A stretch of 28,295 nucleotides of DNA. It comes from Protostelium mycophagum (Eukaryota > Evosea > Variosea > Protosteliida > Protosteliaceae). The notes beneath the pieces were generated by a model. That model saw nothing but the letters and a program-made list of their open reading frames with translations. It searched no databases and was not told where the DNA came from. This document shows, one piece after another, positions 9,507 through 19,759 of this stretch; the first letter of the stretch is position 1; each line of letters opens with the position of its first letter. The stretch is from NCBI GenBank assembly GCA_002081555.1, contig MZNV01000812.1, forward strand, positions 1 to 28,295, given 5' to 3'. The position numbers and the translations under genes were made by a program.

Positions 9507-11292
9507 TCAAGTGAAGGGAGGTATATTCAAAATAGCTTTCACTTTCACGTTTAGCGGTGGTATTGCTGGTGCTGTGGATTCCTCATCTGACACCTCTTTC
9601 GGCGTCTCCACAACCTCTCTGAACTGGAAAGGCACTGTGATCTCGACAATCTAAAGATGTTAAATTCAATCACATATGGTAACATTTACATTTGTTCCGT
9701 TCATTATTTTAGAGATGTCGATGATGGCGGAGGCGATCACTTCTGGTGGCTCCACACTCTCCTCAGTCGCTGCAGCCAAGCCGTCTAATTATTTCAGATT
9801 TTAGATGAAACCAAGATTTTGAATTGTTTTCGATGTAAAAATGCGTCCACAAAAAAATTCCAAACATCTTACTTTTCAGCTCCTCAGCCTGCTTCATTTG
9901 TGCCGCATTTCTTTTGATGGGGAAATACTCCTCCCTCAACCTTTGCATCGAGCTCGTCGGTACAAATCTCTCAGTAGGCACTGCTTTTTTAACTGGCAGT
10001 TTGTCTTTTGTCGGTGTCGAAGTGATCCTCTCTTTGGGATTTACTGGCTTTGTCTTGGGCTCAGGAGGTCGCAAAGCTTCTTTCAGTCGTGTTTCCCAAA
10101 GTGTCACTTTGACATCTGTCACGTCAGCGTCGTGATGGAGAAGAACGAACCTCGCAGTGACTCTTGCAGATTCGGGTCGATGTCTTTCAGGTTGATTTCG
10201 GTCAAGAGGTCGATGATTGTTGGTGAAGGTCGCCAAGACACGAAGTACTCACTTTTATGTCTTATCTCAGTGTTATAATTCATGAATTGAATTTCTGTGT
10301 GAAATAGCCTCCTGTTCAAGTCAAATAGTGGCAAGAGTGACAGGAAAGCTGAGCCTAAGTAATTCTCATCGTCACAAGAACAGCATTTAACCAGATATAT
10401 CAAATTAGATCTACTGACATTGGTGGATGTGGATTGTGATATTCTCTACTTCCACTGGGCTCAATCTCACTAATACTCACAACATGGATGTGTAGTGCAG
10501 CTGTCATGTTCAGTACCCATCACTGTACAGTTGAAAACTCACGATCAGTGGGTTTAGGATTTGGTAGAGCTCTTTCCTCTTTTGAAATGGGTATGTCATC
10601 CAATATAGTGAGGTTGGATAGATTCTCGAGAAGAAGTGCTCGATAATTTCTGATGATGCAGAACGGATTACCCTTTCATTTTAGCATCAACGATGAAGAT
10701 CATGCAGTGAAATCCTCACCATCACTGTCAGTTGCTTCAGATTTGGCAGATTTTTCAGGACTCCGATTGTGTGTTGTAAGTCATTCAGTTTGTTGAAGCT
10801 GATGTCTAAAGACAAGAGTGAAGATACGTTGAAGCCTTGCATGGAGATTATCTGATTATAACCAACACCGAGGTGTATGAGATTTGGGGAAAAATGACAT
10901 TGGCCCAAATCTACAACCCTGGTGAGTCTATCAAACGATGCGACGATTTAAAATTTGAATGTGATGAAATGGCGGGAGACTCACTGGTTACCGTAGGCAT
11001 TCAAGATTTGCAGGGAATTTGGGAGGTTTTCCAAAGTTTTGAGGTTATTGACGCTGATAGACAACACGAATAGTGAGTTGAATTTTTTAAACTCTCGATC
11101 AATGGTATCAATCTTCATCTTAATCAACCGCAAAGTTTCGAAGTGTGAAAAGATGGTACTTTTGGCCACTTCTTGATTTCGTAGATGATAAAGACCTGGC
11201 GCGTCATCGCTCCAAATCATTTGATCACGCTCTGGATACTTCAGGTGAGCTGATTCGATAATCACACGCACCATACAAAGGCCCGTCTTCAT
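9507..11292 (-). CDS. LRRC43: Leucine-rich repeat protein, LRRC43-like
   Basis: Cilium-linked leucine-rich repeat protein of about 455 residues. Exons run 11292-10985, 10927-10720, 10672-10543, 10454-10419, 10354-10151, 10115-9873, 9784-9691 and 9650-9507. Repeats read SLFVLSISVNNLKTLENLP, LQILNAYGNQ, PNLIHLGVGYNQI, SLLSLDISFNKLNDLQHTIG and LPNLKQLTVMGNP, followed by the capping YRALLLENLSNLTILDDIPI and a domain with LEVENITIHIHQ. The block IWSDDAPGLYHLRNQEV ahead of the repeats and the cap order resemble vertebrate LRRC43 as I remember it. The tail is Pro/Lys-rich. ATG 11292 has an in-frame stop just upstream; an earlier coding exon is possible. The exon at 9691-9784 is the least certain, since its frame depends on one base near 9705-9712. 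The ATG is 243 bp from the cyclase start on the other strand. Confidence 0.8.
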
Positions 11293-11535
11293 CTCTCAGT
11301 CCTGTAATGCTCTCATCCGCTCGTGGCTTGGGCTGCGTCTTTGTCATGTTGTTGCTCGAAACCACTGTTATCCCGAGTGAATTCTTCAAGAGGCTATACA
11401 CGTGAGCTGAAGCTTGACGTCCATCTCCCATGTTACGAGGTTGTGAAGTTGTTTTACGGAGGCCCAAAATAGAACTGTTCATCGGATATTTTCGAACCAC
11501 CCAGAACATCGTGCCATGCTCTTTCTGATTGGGTA

Positions 11536-14500
11536 ATGGCAAATGTTGTGGTCCCGCTTGAGGTTTTGGCGGATGAGATACCGAGAGAGCAGATACATAG
11601 AGCAGTTTCCAGAGCCATTGTGAGAGATGTGGAGGCACCTCCTCCAGAAGTGAGGCGGTCGAAGTTTGAAAGAGGAACGCTGGCCATTTCAGGAGTAGGC
11701 GATATGATGTATCACGGCTGACAATTTCTGACACCGATCAAGGGATTATTGTTGAATCTTGGCAAAAGAGGAGCACAAGAGATACAACACCACAAAGTCC
11801 TCAGTGTTATTGTCGCTCCAAAGATCCCCCAGAAGCCGAAATTGCCGCCAAAGAGATGGTGGCACGTCACGTGGGACATTGAGCCATTCAACATTTTCAC
11901 CATGAAATTTCTGGATCCAGAACTGGACAAAACATATCAACGCCTGAAACAAAATAATCTCGCAACAGTAGAAAAAATCATGTTTTCAGGTAAGTTTTCA
12001 TTCTTTTTTTAGAGGCTGAATTCTACGAGTTTGTCTCACTTTACACCTTTTATATGGCATCGCAGAATTTCTATACTCTAGGGATGATATCGGTCCTCTA
12101 GCAGCGGCACGATATGGAGTCTATCTGCCAATTTTACTGTTTTTATTTGTGCTATTATTTATTCAATCTGCGGAGCCTTACCGAAAGTATACCAATCTGG
12201 TATTCGTGTGTATCTGGTCAGCTTCATGCCTCACAAGCGGTGAGTGTTTTTGTTTCAAATCCTCATCATAATCCAAACAGGCCGTCTGGCTGTTCATGGA
12301 TTCAGTTCTTTGATGTACCATTCCATCAGTTGGCCAATAGTTTTTGCCTTTTTGTATCTCAACATCAATCCACTGTACGCCCTAGGAGTCACGTTACTCG
12401 CAATCATCACGCTATGCTGCTTAAACCCTTCCATGGCATTCACTATATTTCTACAACGAACCTTGGTATTTCAGGTTCCGTACCTGCTATATTTCTGCTA
12501 CCTTTTCGACTATTTTTCGAGGAAAGCGCATCTCATACGCCTCGCTGTGGAGAAGGAATACGAATCCCAAAGAAGGGAGCGGGAGCTGTCTGATCAATTG
12601 CTTTTAAATATCATGCCCGAGCCTATTGCAAGAAGGGTGAAAGCAAGGTGAAATTTTCAGTAGAAGAGGACATTAATCGTTATAGGGAGACTGTGGCCGA
12701 TCAACATAACTCCTGCACCATCTTATTCGCCAAAATCACAGAGGAAAACGATTCACGGCCTTCGTCAGGTTGTTTTATTTTGTTTTCTCTTGCTGACGTC
12801 AACAGCCAATTCAGTTCCCATGGTTACATCACGGCTTGGACACAGCGCGCACCTCATCACCGGACACAGCGCGCATCTCATCACCGGACTGTCTACTCCT
12901 ACTGGTCAAGAGAAAACGAAAACAGAACTGATCTCTAAGCCCGTAGAAGCGTTCAATGTGATCCATGAGATCTTTTCCGCCTTCGACGCAAAAATTGCGA
13001 TTTATGGGGTCGAGAAAGTGAAGACAATTGGCTCCACCTACATGGTAAAATTCGTAGTAATGCGAAGCTGAAATCCTTAGGCTGTATGTGGAGTTCCCGC
13101 ATTCAGAGAAGAACATAGTGAGTGTGTGGCGAAATATGCGTTGGAGATGGTAGATATAGTAAAAGAGTACAACAAAAATAGAAGGAAGAATCTTTCTGTG
13201 AGAATTGGCATACATTCGTGAGTGACCGCTTTTGTCCATTCTTGTCTTTTGACTCTGAACGAAAGATGGTCTTCTCATTATTTATGTCCTTTAGTGGTCC
13301 AGTGGTAGCTGGAGTCATCGGGAATCTGAAGATGGTGTATGACTTATGGGGAGACACCTGTAATGTAGCTAGCAGGATGGAATCAAACAGTGAAAAAGGT
13401 GAGTCATATAATTCAATCGACATGAATTGATTATCACAGGACGAATCACTGTATCCGAAAATGTACATAAAGTGTTAGCATCTAAATTTGAATTTGAAAA
13501 GCGAGGTGAGTTATATTATTATATTATTATCACATCTTTTAGTTTAACATCACAGATCCTATCGACATAAAGGGCAAAGGTTCTATGAAGACATATTTCT
13601 TAAACGGGAACGGAAATAAATCCGGAAGCAACCGACCAAGCGTGAAGTTTGGAGCTGCAGAGCCGTCTAAAGGCCGTTACTCTCCAAAAATTGCTCCCCG
13701 ATTGGTATTTCAAAGCATTTGCTTGCATTGCTTAATTTCGTTCAGACATTATCGTGGTGGAATTCAGGTAGCCTTACAAATTGGACGAATAATAGTTTGG
13801 TGGATTTCTACAGAGCATGGAGTAAGCACATCAACCTGATCACCCTGCGGTTCAAAGAGGGAGAGAGCATTTACTGTCAGAAACACGCTCAAACCGTCAG
13901 GCAAGATATAAATTGATGTATGTGTCAAAATGACATTTGTGACGTCTCACAGAATCCCCTTCCTTGGCGCTGTTATTCTGATTTTTCTCAATTACATCAT
14001 ACAGACACCGTTTGAGTGGTACGTCTTTGTGATTAATAAGTCAGCCCAGGCGAAAGCAACCTTCTTCGTAATCAAAATCATCGGTCTACTCTGCTACATC
14101 GGTTTATTTCTCATCATCAAGTTCAAGCCTCACATTTGGGGGTCGTACAATCAAATCATCGCAGTGCTCATCTGCATGCCGGAGACTGTGCATGCGATTG
14201 TCAGTGAGTGGAAAGTGATTGCTCGGCTTCTTTAACATTTCAGGTGGATGCTTGGTATCTCAATATATCTATTGGTCTTGTGGAGCCACTTTGCTATTCG
14301 CTTTCCTCATCAGTCAACTCAGGTAACATCAAAATATGCACCTCGTTTCTCCACTGACCCCGAAAGATTTCTTTTTGCCTTATGTTATGCTATTGGGGTC
14401 TATGCAATGTTCAAAATTCTCAACAATGTTCCAACCTGCTGCAATTTCCAGCAGGAAGATAACGTCAGCGGCACCATATTATTTTTCGTGCTGATCGTCG

Positions 14501-15890
14501 TCTTTACGACTTCATGTTACATTTCAGAGTTTATATCCCGAATCTCGTCGCATTTCAACACCCAACTCGAGCAAGGACAAGAACTAACCCAGCTGGAGAA
14601 AGAAAGATCTGAACAATTACTGCAAAACATCCTCCCTCTTTCGGTGATCCAATCCCTCAAGGTGAGATTCCAGCACGAGAGTTTCATTGATGCCATAAAG
14701 ATCTCCGGAAGGGCTGACCCAGAAGAATTCTCCGATGTCACGGTATTGTGTGCGGATATCGTGGGATTCACAAATTTTTGTTCCAACAATACCGCAAGTG
14801 AGGTGGTGAGCGTGCTTTCAGACTTGTTTTGCCAGTTCGACGCACTCACCAGCCGGTTTGGTTTAGAGAAATTAAAAACGGTCGGAGACGCATTCATAGG
14901 TGAATAATGTCAAATACGTCAATTTGACATCTCGCAGTGGCAGGAGGCCTTCCCATCAGATCTGATGACCACGCTATAAAGATCTTAAACTTTGCGACTG
15001 AGATGCTGGAAGTCGTCAGAGGTTTTAATGAGATTCACCACACTGGTCTCAGCATCAGAATAGGTGTCCACACAGGTCCTTGCGTTGCTGGAATCATCGG
15101 GGTGAAACGTGGGTTTTTGTAAAATGCGCGACCGAATTAACACTTGCAGGGTTTGCGTATGAAGTGCTTGGAGAGGCCATTATAGTTGCGTCACAGGCTG
15201 AATCCCTGGGCGAATCCAATCGCATCCACGTCACCGAAAGCACGGTGCTACGTGTACAACAAGACAGTTCCTACATCTTCCAGCCCAGCCATAAAAAGGC
15301 GAGGACTGGTTCAACGAAGAAACTGCCTTTGAAAACCTTCTTTCTCTTGACTCGTCTGCAATCAGAGGGCGATTCTTCGACACTACCCAACGTTTCACCC
15401 TTGGCATCAGCATATCAATCACTCTCAGATCGAGCAGAAAAGTTGCACCGTGTTGAGAGTGCAGAAGAGGTCGTCACGCCGTCTAGCTTTGCGATGCAGA
15501 CCTTGGCTCACCATAACCACCAGAGAAAGAAGAGGACTAAAATCGGACCATCTAAATCGGCCTTATCCGTCGACACCACCTCGCAGGTGATCATGTACAT
15601 GAGTGAAAAGTCCGTTAAATTTCCTTCAGATTCCAAACCTTCAGACGACCCCCCCGGAAGTCCCCGCCTTGTCCCCCCGCCCACCCACACCACCGCCAAT
15701 GATAAGTTCATTACCACCAGAGCCACAGAATCCAGAGTACAACAGCACCAGACAAGACACTATAATCAAACAAGAAGGACAAAATCCGACAAGGCCTCCT
15801 ACAAGCCAGAGGCCAAAGACCTCTGATCCAAACAGGAGATTGAGGGCTTTCGAGAGATCAGAGTCTGTGTACAGACCGACGAACGTGTAG
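11536..15890 (+). CDS. Two-cassette membrane adenylyl cyclase with reversed catalytic order
   Basis: Class III cyclase making cAMP at a membrane. Seventeen exons (first 11536-11694, last 15630-15890) give 1203 residues. Layout: polar N-terminus, a membrane cassette (about 12090-12520), dimerisation helix [14 protein letters not shown], catalytic domain 1 (12690-13620), a linker with [15 protein letters not shown] as in animal cyclases, a second membrane cassette (13950-14530), helix [14 protein letters not shown], catalytic domain 2 (14730-15290) and a Pro-rich tail. Domain 1 lacks metal aspartates (LFAKI, TIGSTYM) but has the adenine-type Lys (EKVKTIG), Asp (VYDLWGD) and the Asn/Arg of CNVASRM. 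Domain 2 has both metal aspartates ([15 protein letters not shown]) but IVASQAES in place of Asn/Arg. Domain 1 is thus C2-like and domain 2 C1-like. The start could lie in an upstream exon; the first intron is the weakest junction. Confidence 0.92.
12838..12885 (+). repeat. Tandem 24-bp duplication inside catalytic domain 1
   Basis: Units 12838-12861 and 12862-12885 differ at one base and code for GHSAHLIT twice in frame. The repeat sits in a loop inserted after the first strand of the metal-free domain, where active cyclases are tightly conserved. It looks recent. Confidence 0.8.
13901..13952 (+). other. GC-AG intron in the cyclase gene
   Basis: A 52-nt intron with donor CAG|GCAAGA and acceptor CTCACAG. 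Only this donor joins QKHAQTV to [10 protein letters not shown] in frame; no GT donor in the stretch gives the needed phase. GC-AG introns are a known minor class of U2 introns and typically have an otherwise strong donor, as here. Confidence 0.7.
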
Positions 15891-15978
15891 AGATGATTAG
15901 ATGATTCCAAGCTTGAGATTGACATTCCACATCAAGAGACTGTATCGTTTATTCGGTACGTTCGCAGTGCTATAAAAT

Positions 15979-15984
15979 AATAAA
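15979..15984 (+). terminator. Poly(A) signal of the cyclase gene
   Basis: AATAAA 89 bp after the cyclase stop. The 3' end of the convergent TMEM230-like gene is 48 bp further on. Confidence 0.5.
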
Positions 15985-16031
15985 GAGGCGCCGAGATGAT
16001 CCAATTCAAAGTTGAGTTTTGGAGTTGATCT

Positions 16032-16488
16032 TCAAATTTCGTAAGAGGTGATCTGATAATTAGGGTTATGATATGCCTGATATAACATCCATACGGAGTA
16101 ACCTTGCATCAATCAGTCTTCTCTCATTTTCGGCAGTATTTTCTCTAACAAACCTCCAGGCAAAATGCAGATGAAACCAACAACAAGAAGAGCTATGGTT
16201 CGTCCGTGTTCGCTGTGTCCTTCTGAAAGCTCGACTATCCCCAAAATGATGAACACAACACCAAGAATGAGGAGCACAGATGAAGTAATTACTATAAATG
16301 TAAGCAAGCTCTTAGCTAAGCAAGATCAGAAAGTGCGAGAACTCACCCATCCGAAGATTCTTTCTGAGTATCTTCTTAAACTCCTCCCTCTTTGATCTGT
16401 GCGGGAGGTCTAATTCTACAGCTCTGTCGTCTTCTTCGTACTCATCCTCTAAATAATCGTCCAAGGGAACTTGTCGGTGGTTACTCAT
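16032..16488 (-). CDS. TMEM230: TMEM230/TMEM134-family membrane protein
   Basis: Small two-helix membrane protein of the DUF872 family, linked in animals to vesicle trafficking. Three exons, 16488-16347, 16291-16154 and 16102-16032, give 116 residues. After an acidic cytosolic stretch (DDYLEDEYEEDDRAVELDL) and a basic segment come helix 1, VITSSVLLILGVVFIILG, a short polar loop, and helix 2, IALLVVGFICILPG. The signature LPGGYSVWMLYQAYHNP appears only after removing the 51-nt last intron; the human protein has LPGFYHLRIAYYASKG at this point. The family is clear, but whether it is closer to TMEM230 or TMEM134 is not. Confidence 0.85.
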
Positions 16489-17069
16489 TTTGATGTTTGT
16501 ATATGATTGTTGACATCACATGAAGCTGCATCCAACGGTCAAACCAGAAATTTTAAAAAATTTGTTTTCTTTGAAAAATTTCAAAAACGTCGGGTCGACG
16601 ATTGATTGACACGATAGACTTGAGGGAAAACGAAATTTTGCTCGCAACTTTGTTTGTACATTTTGAGGGCTGAGAGGGAGTTGAGTTGTTGAGATACTCA
16701 TAAAAATTTCATTTTATAGGATGTGGTGGTGTGACGATCTGATCACTCCAATCACAACATAACCCATTTTCAGATCCTCTTAAATTCGTGCGGTGTTTAT
16801 CACACTAACGCCGAGATAACGTATGTAAGTGGATTTAATCTAGCATCTCAGCTTGGGACCGCCATATAGATTTTTCATCCACACAACATCATTAAATAGA
16901 AAAACAGAAAAATTATAATTTTGGTTTTATCTTCAATTCACAAAAAACAGCCAGCCTGATTTAGCATCTCTCTGTGTGAGACCAATCTATATATAAACTA
17001 GCACTATATTAGAACTGTTCGTTCATAACATACTTTCTCTTTGCTATAATCTTAGAAATTGTTCCACGA
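16489..17069. other. AT-rich divergent promoter region
   Basis: About 580 bp between the divergent TMEM230-like and TMEM42-like starts. I see no convincing coding frame. A TATA-like TATATATAAA lies at 16988-16997, 73 bp before the TMEM42-like ATG; it could be a core promoter element, though AT-rich intergenic sequence gives such strings by chance. Confidence 0.45.
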
Positions 17070-17685
17070 ATGACCAAAAAGTGAGTGGCTCTGCCGCCAA
17101 TTCTGTTATTTTGAAAATTGAATTTACAACCAGCCAAAACTATTTCAAAATCGCAGAACGCGATCGATGTCAGACACCAGACAGGGGAATAAGTATGCAG
17201 TGCTGGGAGGAATGTGTGCCTCATTAGCCTCTGTATTTGGTAAATTGGCGATGGATTCGTCTGTAATCGAAGGAATGGCCTCTTCTTTGCTTGACATCAC
17301 ACCGACAATCAACATTGTGAGTCTTTGATCATAATGTGATGTTAAGCAATTCAAACTTTGTTCAGTTTATCATTTCCCTTCGCATCGCCTGCTTTGGATT
17401 GATGCTGACAACAAACGCTTTGATGCTCAACTTCTTCACAAAATCAATGGATCTCACCACGACCACAAATGCCACCGTCATTAACAGCAGCATGAACTAT
17501 TTCTTTACGGTGCGTCCATTTTGGTGTGCCAATTTAATCGTCCTCAGGCAGTTTTCGGAATCCTCGTGTTTCAAGAGAGATTGCCCTGGAAGTGGTGGCT
17601 GGGTGCATGTTCCATACTTTTTGGTGTTTTTCTAATCACAAACGCAAACAAGGTCACAGAACACAAGAATAAGAAGACAAAATAG
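17070..17685 (+). CDS. TMEM42: TMEM42-like transporter-superfamily membrane protein
   Basis: Four-helix membrane protein related to half-size EamA/DMT transporters; its substrate is unknown. Four exons, 17070-17080, 17157-17316, 17366-17509 and 17548-17685, give 150 residues. The first exon codes MTKK only. It was chosen because the donor GTGAGT at 17081 joins in frame to the acceptor TCGCAG just before RSMSDTRQ; a start at the inner ATG (17167) is the alternative. Typical blocks are LGGMCASLASVFGKLAMD, IISLRIACFGLMLTTNALML, TNATVINSSMNYFFTAVFGI and a last helix WWLGACSILFGVFLI, ending in a basic tail. The order matches vertebrate TMEM42. Confidence 0.85.
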
Positions 17686-17734
17686 ACAAAACAAGCAATT
17701 TTGAACCATTTTATCTTGACGAAATGCATTTCAG

Positions 17735-18120
17735 TTAGGTGTGCATCATGGCACCTGAAAGAGTGTCAGATTCGCAAGAACAAATCCAAATCAGTTCTTT
17801 ACCTCCGCCGGCAAAACCAAAACCTTTGGGTCCAAACTTCTTTCCGTGGCATGATTTGCAGTAAGCCTCTCCATCTGACAAAAATTAACAACCAAAAAAA
17901 GATCAAAACCACGAACCATGCTCAGCCATGGTGGTGCTGTCCACCATCTTTCTGCAGTCGATGCTAATTCATCAGTTAAATGAGAAGATCTGAGTGATTC
18001 TTACCATGACATACACATTTTATGCCAGTCACCACCTGGGCCGGATGCCTTTTCGGCGGCATATACAGATTTGCCACATCGAGGGCATTTTGGGGCGTTA
18101 GAGCCGAACTTGGGAGGCAT
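17735..18120 (-). CDS. Single LIM-domain protein (CRIP/CSRP type)
   Basis: Small zinc-binding adaptor of the cysteine-rich protein group; in animals these bind actin-associated proteins or act in the nucleus. Four exons, 18120-18005, 17963-17917, 17874-17803 and 17754-17735, give 84 residues. The eight zinc ligands follow the LIM spacing: CPRC, then WHKMC, SCIDC, then YCKSC, followed by the glycine-rich [15 protein letters not shown] typical of CSRP, and the end AMMHT. Two introns cut within the zinc fingers. There is only one LIM domain, as in CRIP, while the Gly-rich tail is CSRP-like. Starting at MPPKFGS leaves a short upstream region that is open but without features. Confidence 0.92.
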
Positions 18121-18332
18121 AATGAAGATGTGATCTTGACCAGACAAGTTTTTGGAACGAGCAAACCTTAAAACCGCGCATGCTCTGAGTGCAAGAACAA
18201 AGGGAAAACGAAGGTGGTCTTCTCTTTTTGCAGAGGACAGCAAATAAATATATAACTCTTTAACTGTCTTAATTTTAATTCAAACACAAATTTTATATTT
18301 TTTTGGCATGTTATTGCCTGATCAGTGATCAA

Positions 18333-18809
18333 TCAAGCATGCGCAGCTGGTGCACTGTGCGACAACGATTTCCTTGAGGTGCCGCCATGATCTTGCCACC
18401 CCACATATATTTTCATACCCTATATTAAGGTCAGTTTTGCTCTTGGTACACAATATTTACAACACAAATATAAATAGGTGATTTAAGCGAATTGAGTATG
18501 TACAGCAAAAATCATCGTGATATAGTAGTGTATGTACTTACCAACAAGGTTAACAAAAGCACGGGGTGGCGAAATTCGACCCAAGACAGTCGTCTGAAAC
18601 CGTGGATGCTTTTGCAACAAACAATGACCAATTCTATTATACCCGCGATTGCGGCAGAAGATGTCGACGATGCTGCAAAGATTGTACATTGACCCTGGAA
18701 CGGAAATGCGAGTCGTGAATTTTTTGAAAAAATCATCCCACTTACCAGCTTCACCTACAGCTCCACGCGGTAAAGATGACGCTCGAGCACCCAATGCAGA
18801 GCCGGACAT
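18333..18809 (-). CDS. Possible small spliced gene, unknown
   Basis: Weak candidate for a 91-residue protein. Exons would be 18809-18746, 18694-18542 and 18391-18333. The first intron (GTAAGTGGG...TTCCAG, 51 nt) and second donor (GTAAGTAC) are strong signals on the minus strand, and frame is kept throughout. The product starts MSGSALGARASSLPRG and ends SHSAPAAHA; no family is recognised. The second exon is also open in another frame with a hydrophobic stretch, so the frame is unsure. A plus-strand 65-codon frame in the same place lacks splice support. Confidence 0.35.
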
Positions 18810-19404
18810 GGAGGTACGTGTTGTCTTGGTGGATGAAGCAGACCATGGCTTGATTGGACCCCAAATGGCAAGCCTCCGATTTAAAAGCGGTTAAATTCGT
18901 AACACAAAAGCTGCAATAAACGCAGCGAGAAGCTACAAGTTTAATTCAAGGCAGTTCAATTGATTTTATCTGGCGGACCACTGCATCGCTCACCTGTCGC
19001 GTTAAGACTATCTGTCACGGCTGATTGAGAATATCTGGATGATCACTTCATTTCAATGCTTATATCTCGGGGTAGACAGGTCCTCCCGTCAATAAAAGAG
19101 CTTTGCAGTGAAATATAGAGTTCGTGCGGAGGTTGGTTGTGGAATGAAACGGCGGAAGGAGCCGAAAGTGCCAGATATAACACATTTCCGTGAAGACGAC
19201 TCCCAGTTGACAGGTTCTCCCACCGACTTCTATTTTTATTTCCGTTCAAACCACGCCGGAAAAGCATTAATTTGATCTTACCGCGATATTCGCGGTCCTT
19301 ATCGTGGTTCATTCAAAAGCCATTTGACCCGCACGGAACAATTCTGTCAAGCACATTTGCCCTTCCACCCTGCCATTATTGAATAGACAACAAAGCAAGC
19401 AACA
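18810..19404. other. Region without a confident gene
   Basis: Nearly 600 bp between the uncertain small genes. A 44-codon plus frame at 19144-19275 (MKRRKEPKVPDITHFRED at its start) is the most protein-like piece but has no partner exon or family. I see no repeat and no structured RNA here. Confidence 0.4.
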
Positions 19405-19593
19405 ATGTCCCTCAACAGCAACAACATCCAGAAGACCTCTTCAACACGTGCCCTGCACAGAGCCACCCCGGTGCACTTCTCAACAGACTTGACTATAGAA
19501 GAGAGGATGTTTGTTCTTGCCCACTGCGGATCAAAACAGACACAACCACCAACCAATAAGAAGGCAACCAAAAAGCTGTTCAGACTGTTTTGA
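19405..19593 (+). CDS. Small ORF, unknown
   Basis: An intronless 62-codon frame starting after AACA, which is a fair start context, and ending NKKATKKLFRLF. It is rich in Ser, Thr and Asn, basic at the end, without membrane helix or motif. A 25-bp tandem repeat starts 14 bp after the stop. Its length could arise by chance; it is kept because both flanking strands lack a better gene. Confidence 0.3.
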   Translation: MSLNSNNIQKTSSTRALHRATPVHFSTDLTIEERMFVLAHCGSKQTQPPTNKKATKKLFRLF

Positions 19594-19607
19594 GATGGAG
19601 GACCAAT

Positions 19608-19700
19608 GCACAGCATCAGAAGCGCAAAGAGTGCACAGCATCAGCAACGCAAAGAGCGCACAGCACCAGAAGCGCAAAGAGTGCACAGCACCACAAGAAG
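19608..19700 (+). repeat. 25-bp tandem repeat, about 3.5 copies
   Basis: Units beginning GCACAGCA start at 19608, 19633, 19658 and 19683; the last is partial. They carry a few substitutions, mostly C/T. The period is not a multiple of three, so the array is not a coding repeat. Confidence 0.85.
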
Positions 19701-19759
19701 AGAGATGTATCTACAACGAAATAAATTTTTGGGACACTGGATTTACATCATTTGATCCT

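Noticed and set aside
9841-10278. A 145-codon open frame on the plus strand
   Set aside because: Shadow of LRRC43 coding on the minus strand, whose exons splice in frame with recognisable repeats.
11225-11734. A 169-codon open frame on the minus strand
   Set aside because: It lies antisense to the first cyclase exon and runs past the LRRC43 start; joining it to LRRC43 would need a 22-nt intron, and it has no motif. The plus-strand reading is more protein-like and joins downstream exons.
11990-12012. A 23-nt intron in the cyclase gene
   Set aside because: Using acceptor 12012 leads to a stop before the membrane region; the acceptor at 12065 (76-nt intron) keeps the frame into the first transmembrane helix.
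14323-14366. Unspliced reading through cyclase exons 13-14
   Set aside because: It is open, but the neighbouring intron at 14204-14243 sets a phase that needs this 44-nt GT-AG intron removed; the spliced form gives the better membrane helix.
18649-18894. Resemblance of plus-strand VRVVLVDEADHGLIG to initiation factor IF-3
   Set aside because: Only a few residues match, the rest of the domain is missing, and the opposite strand has better splice signals.
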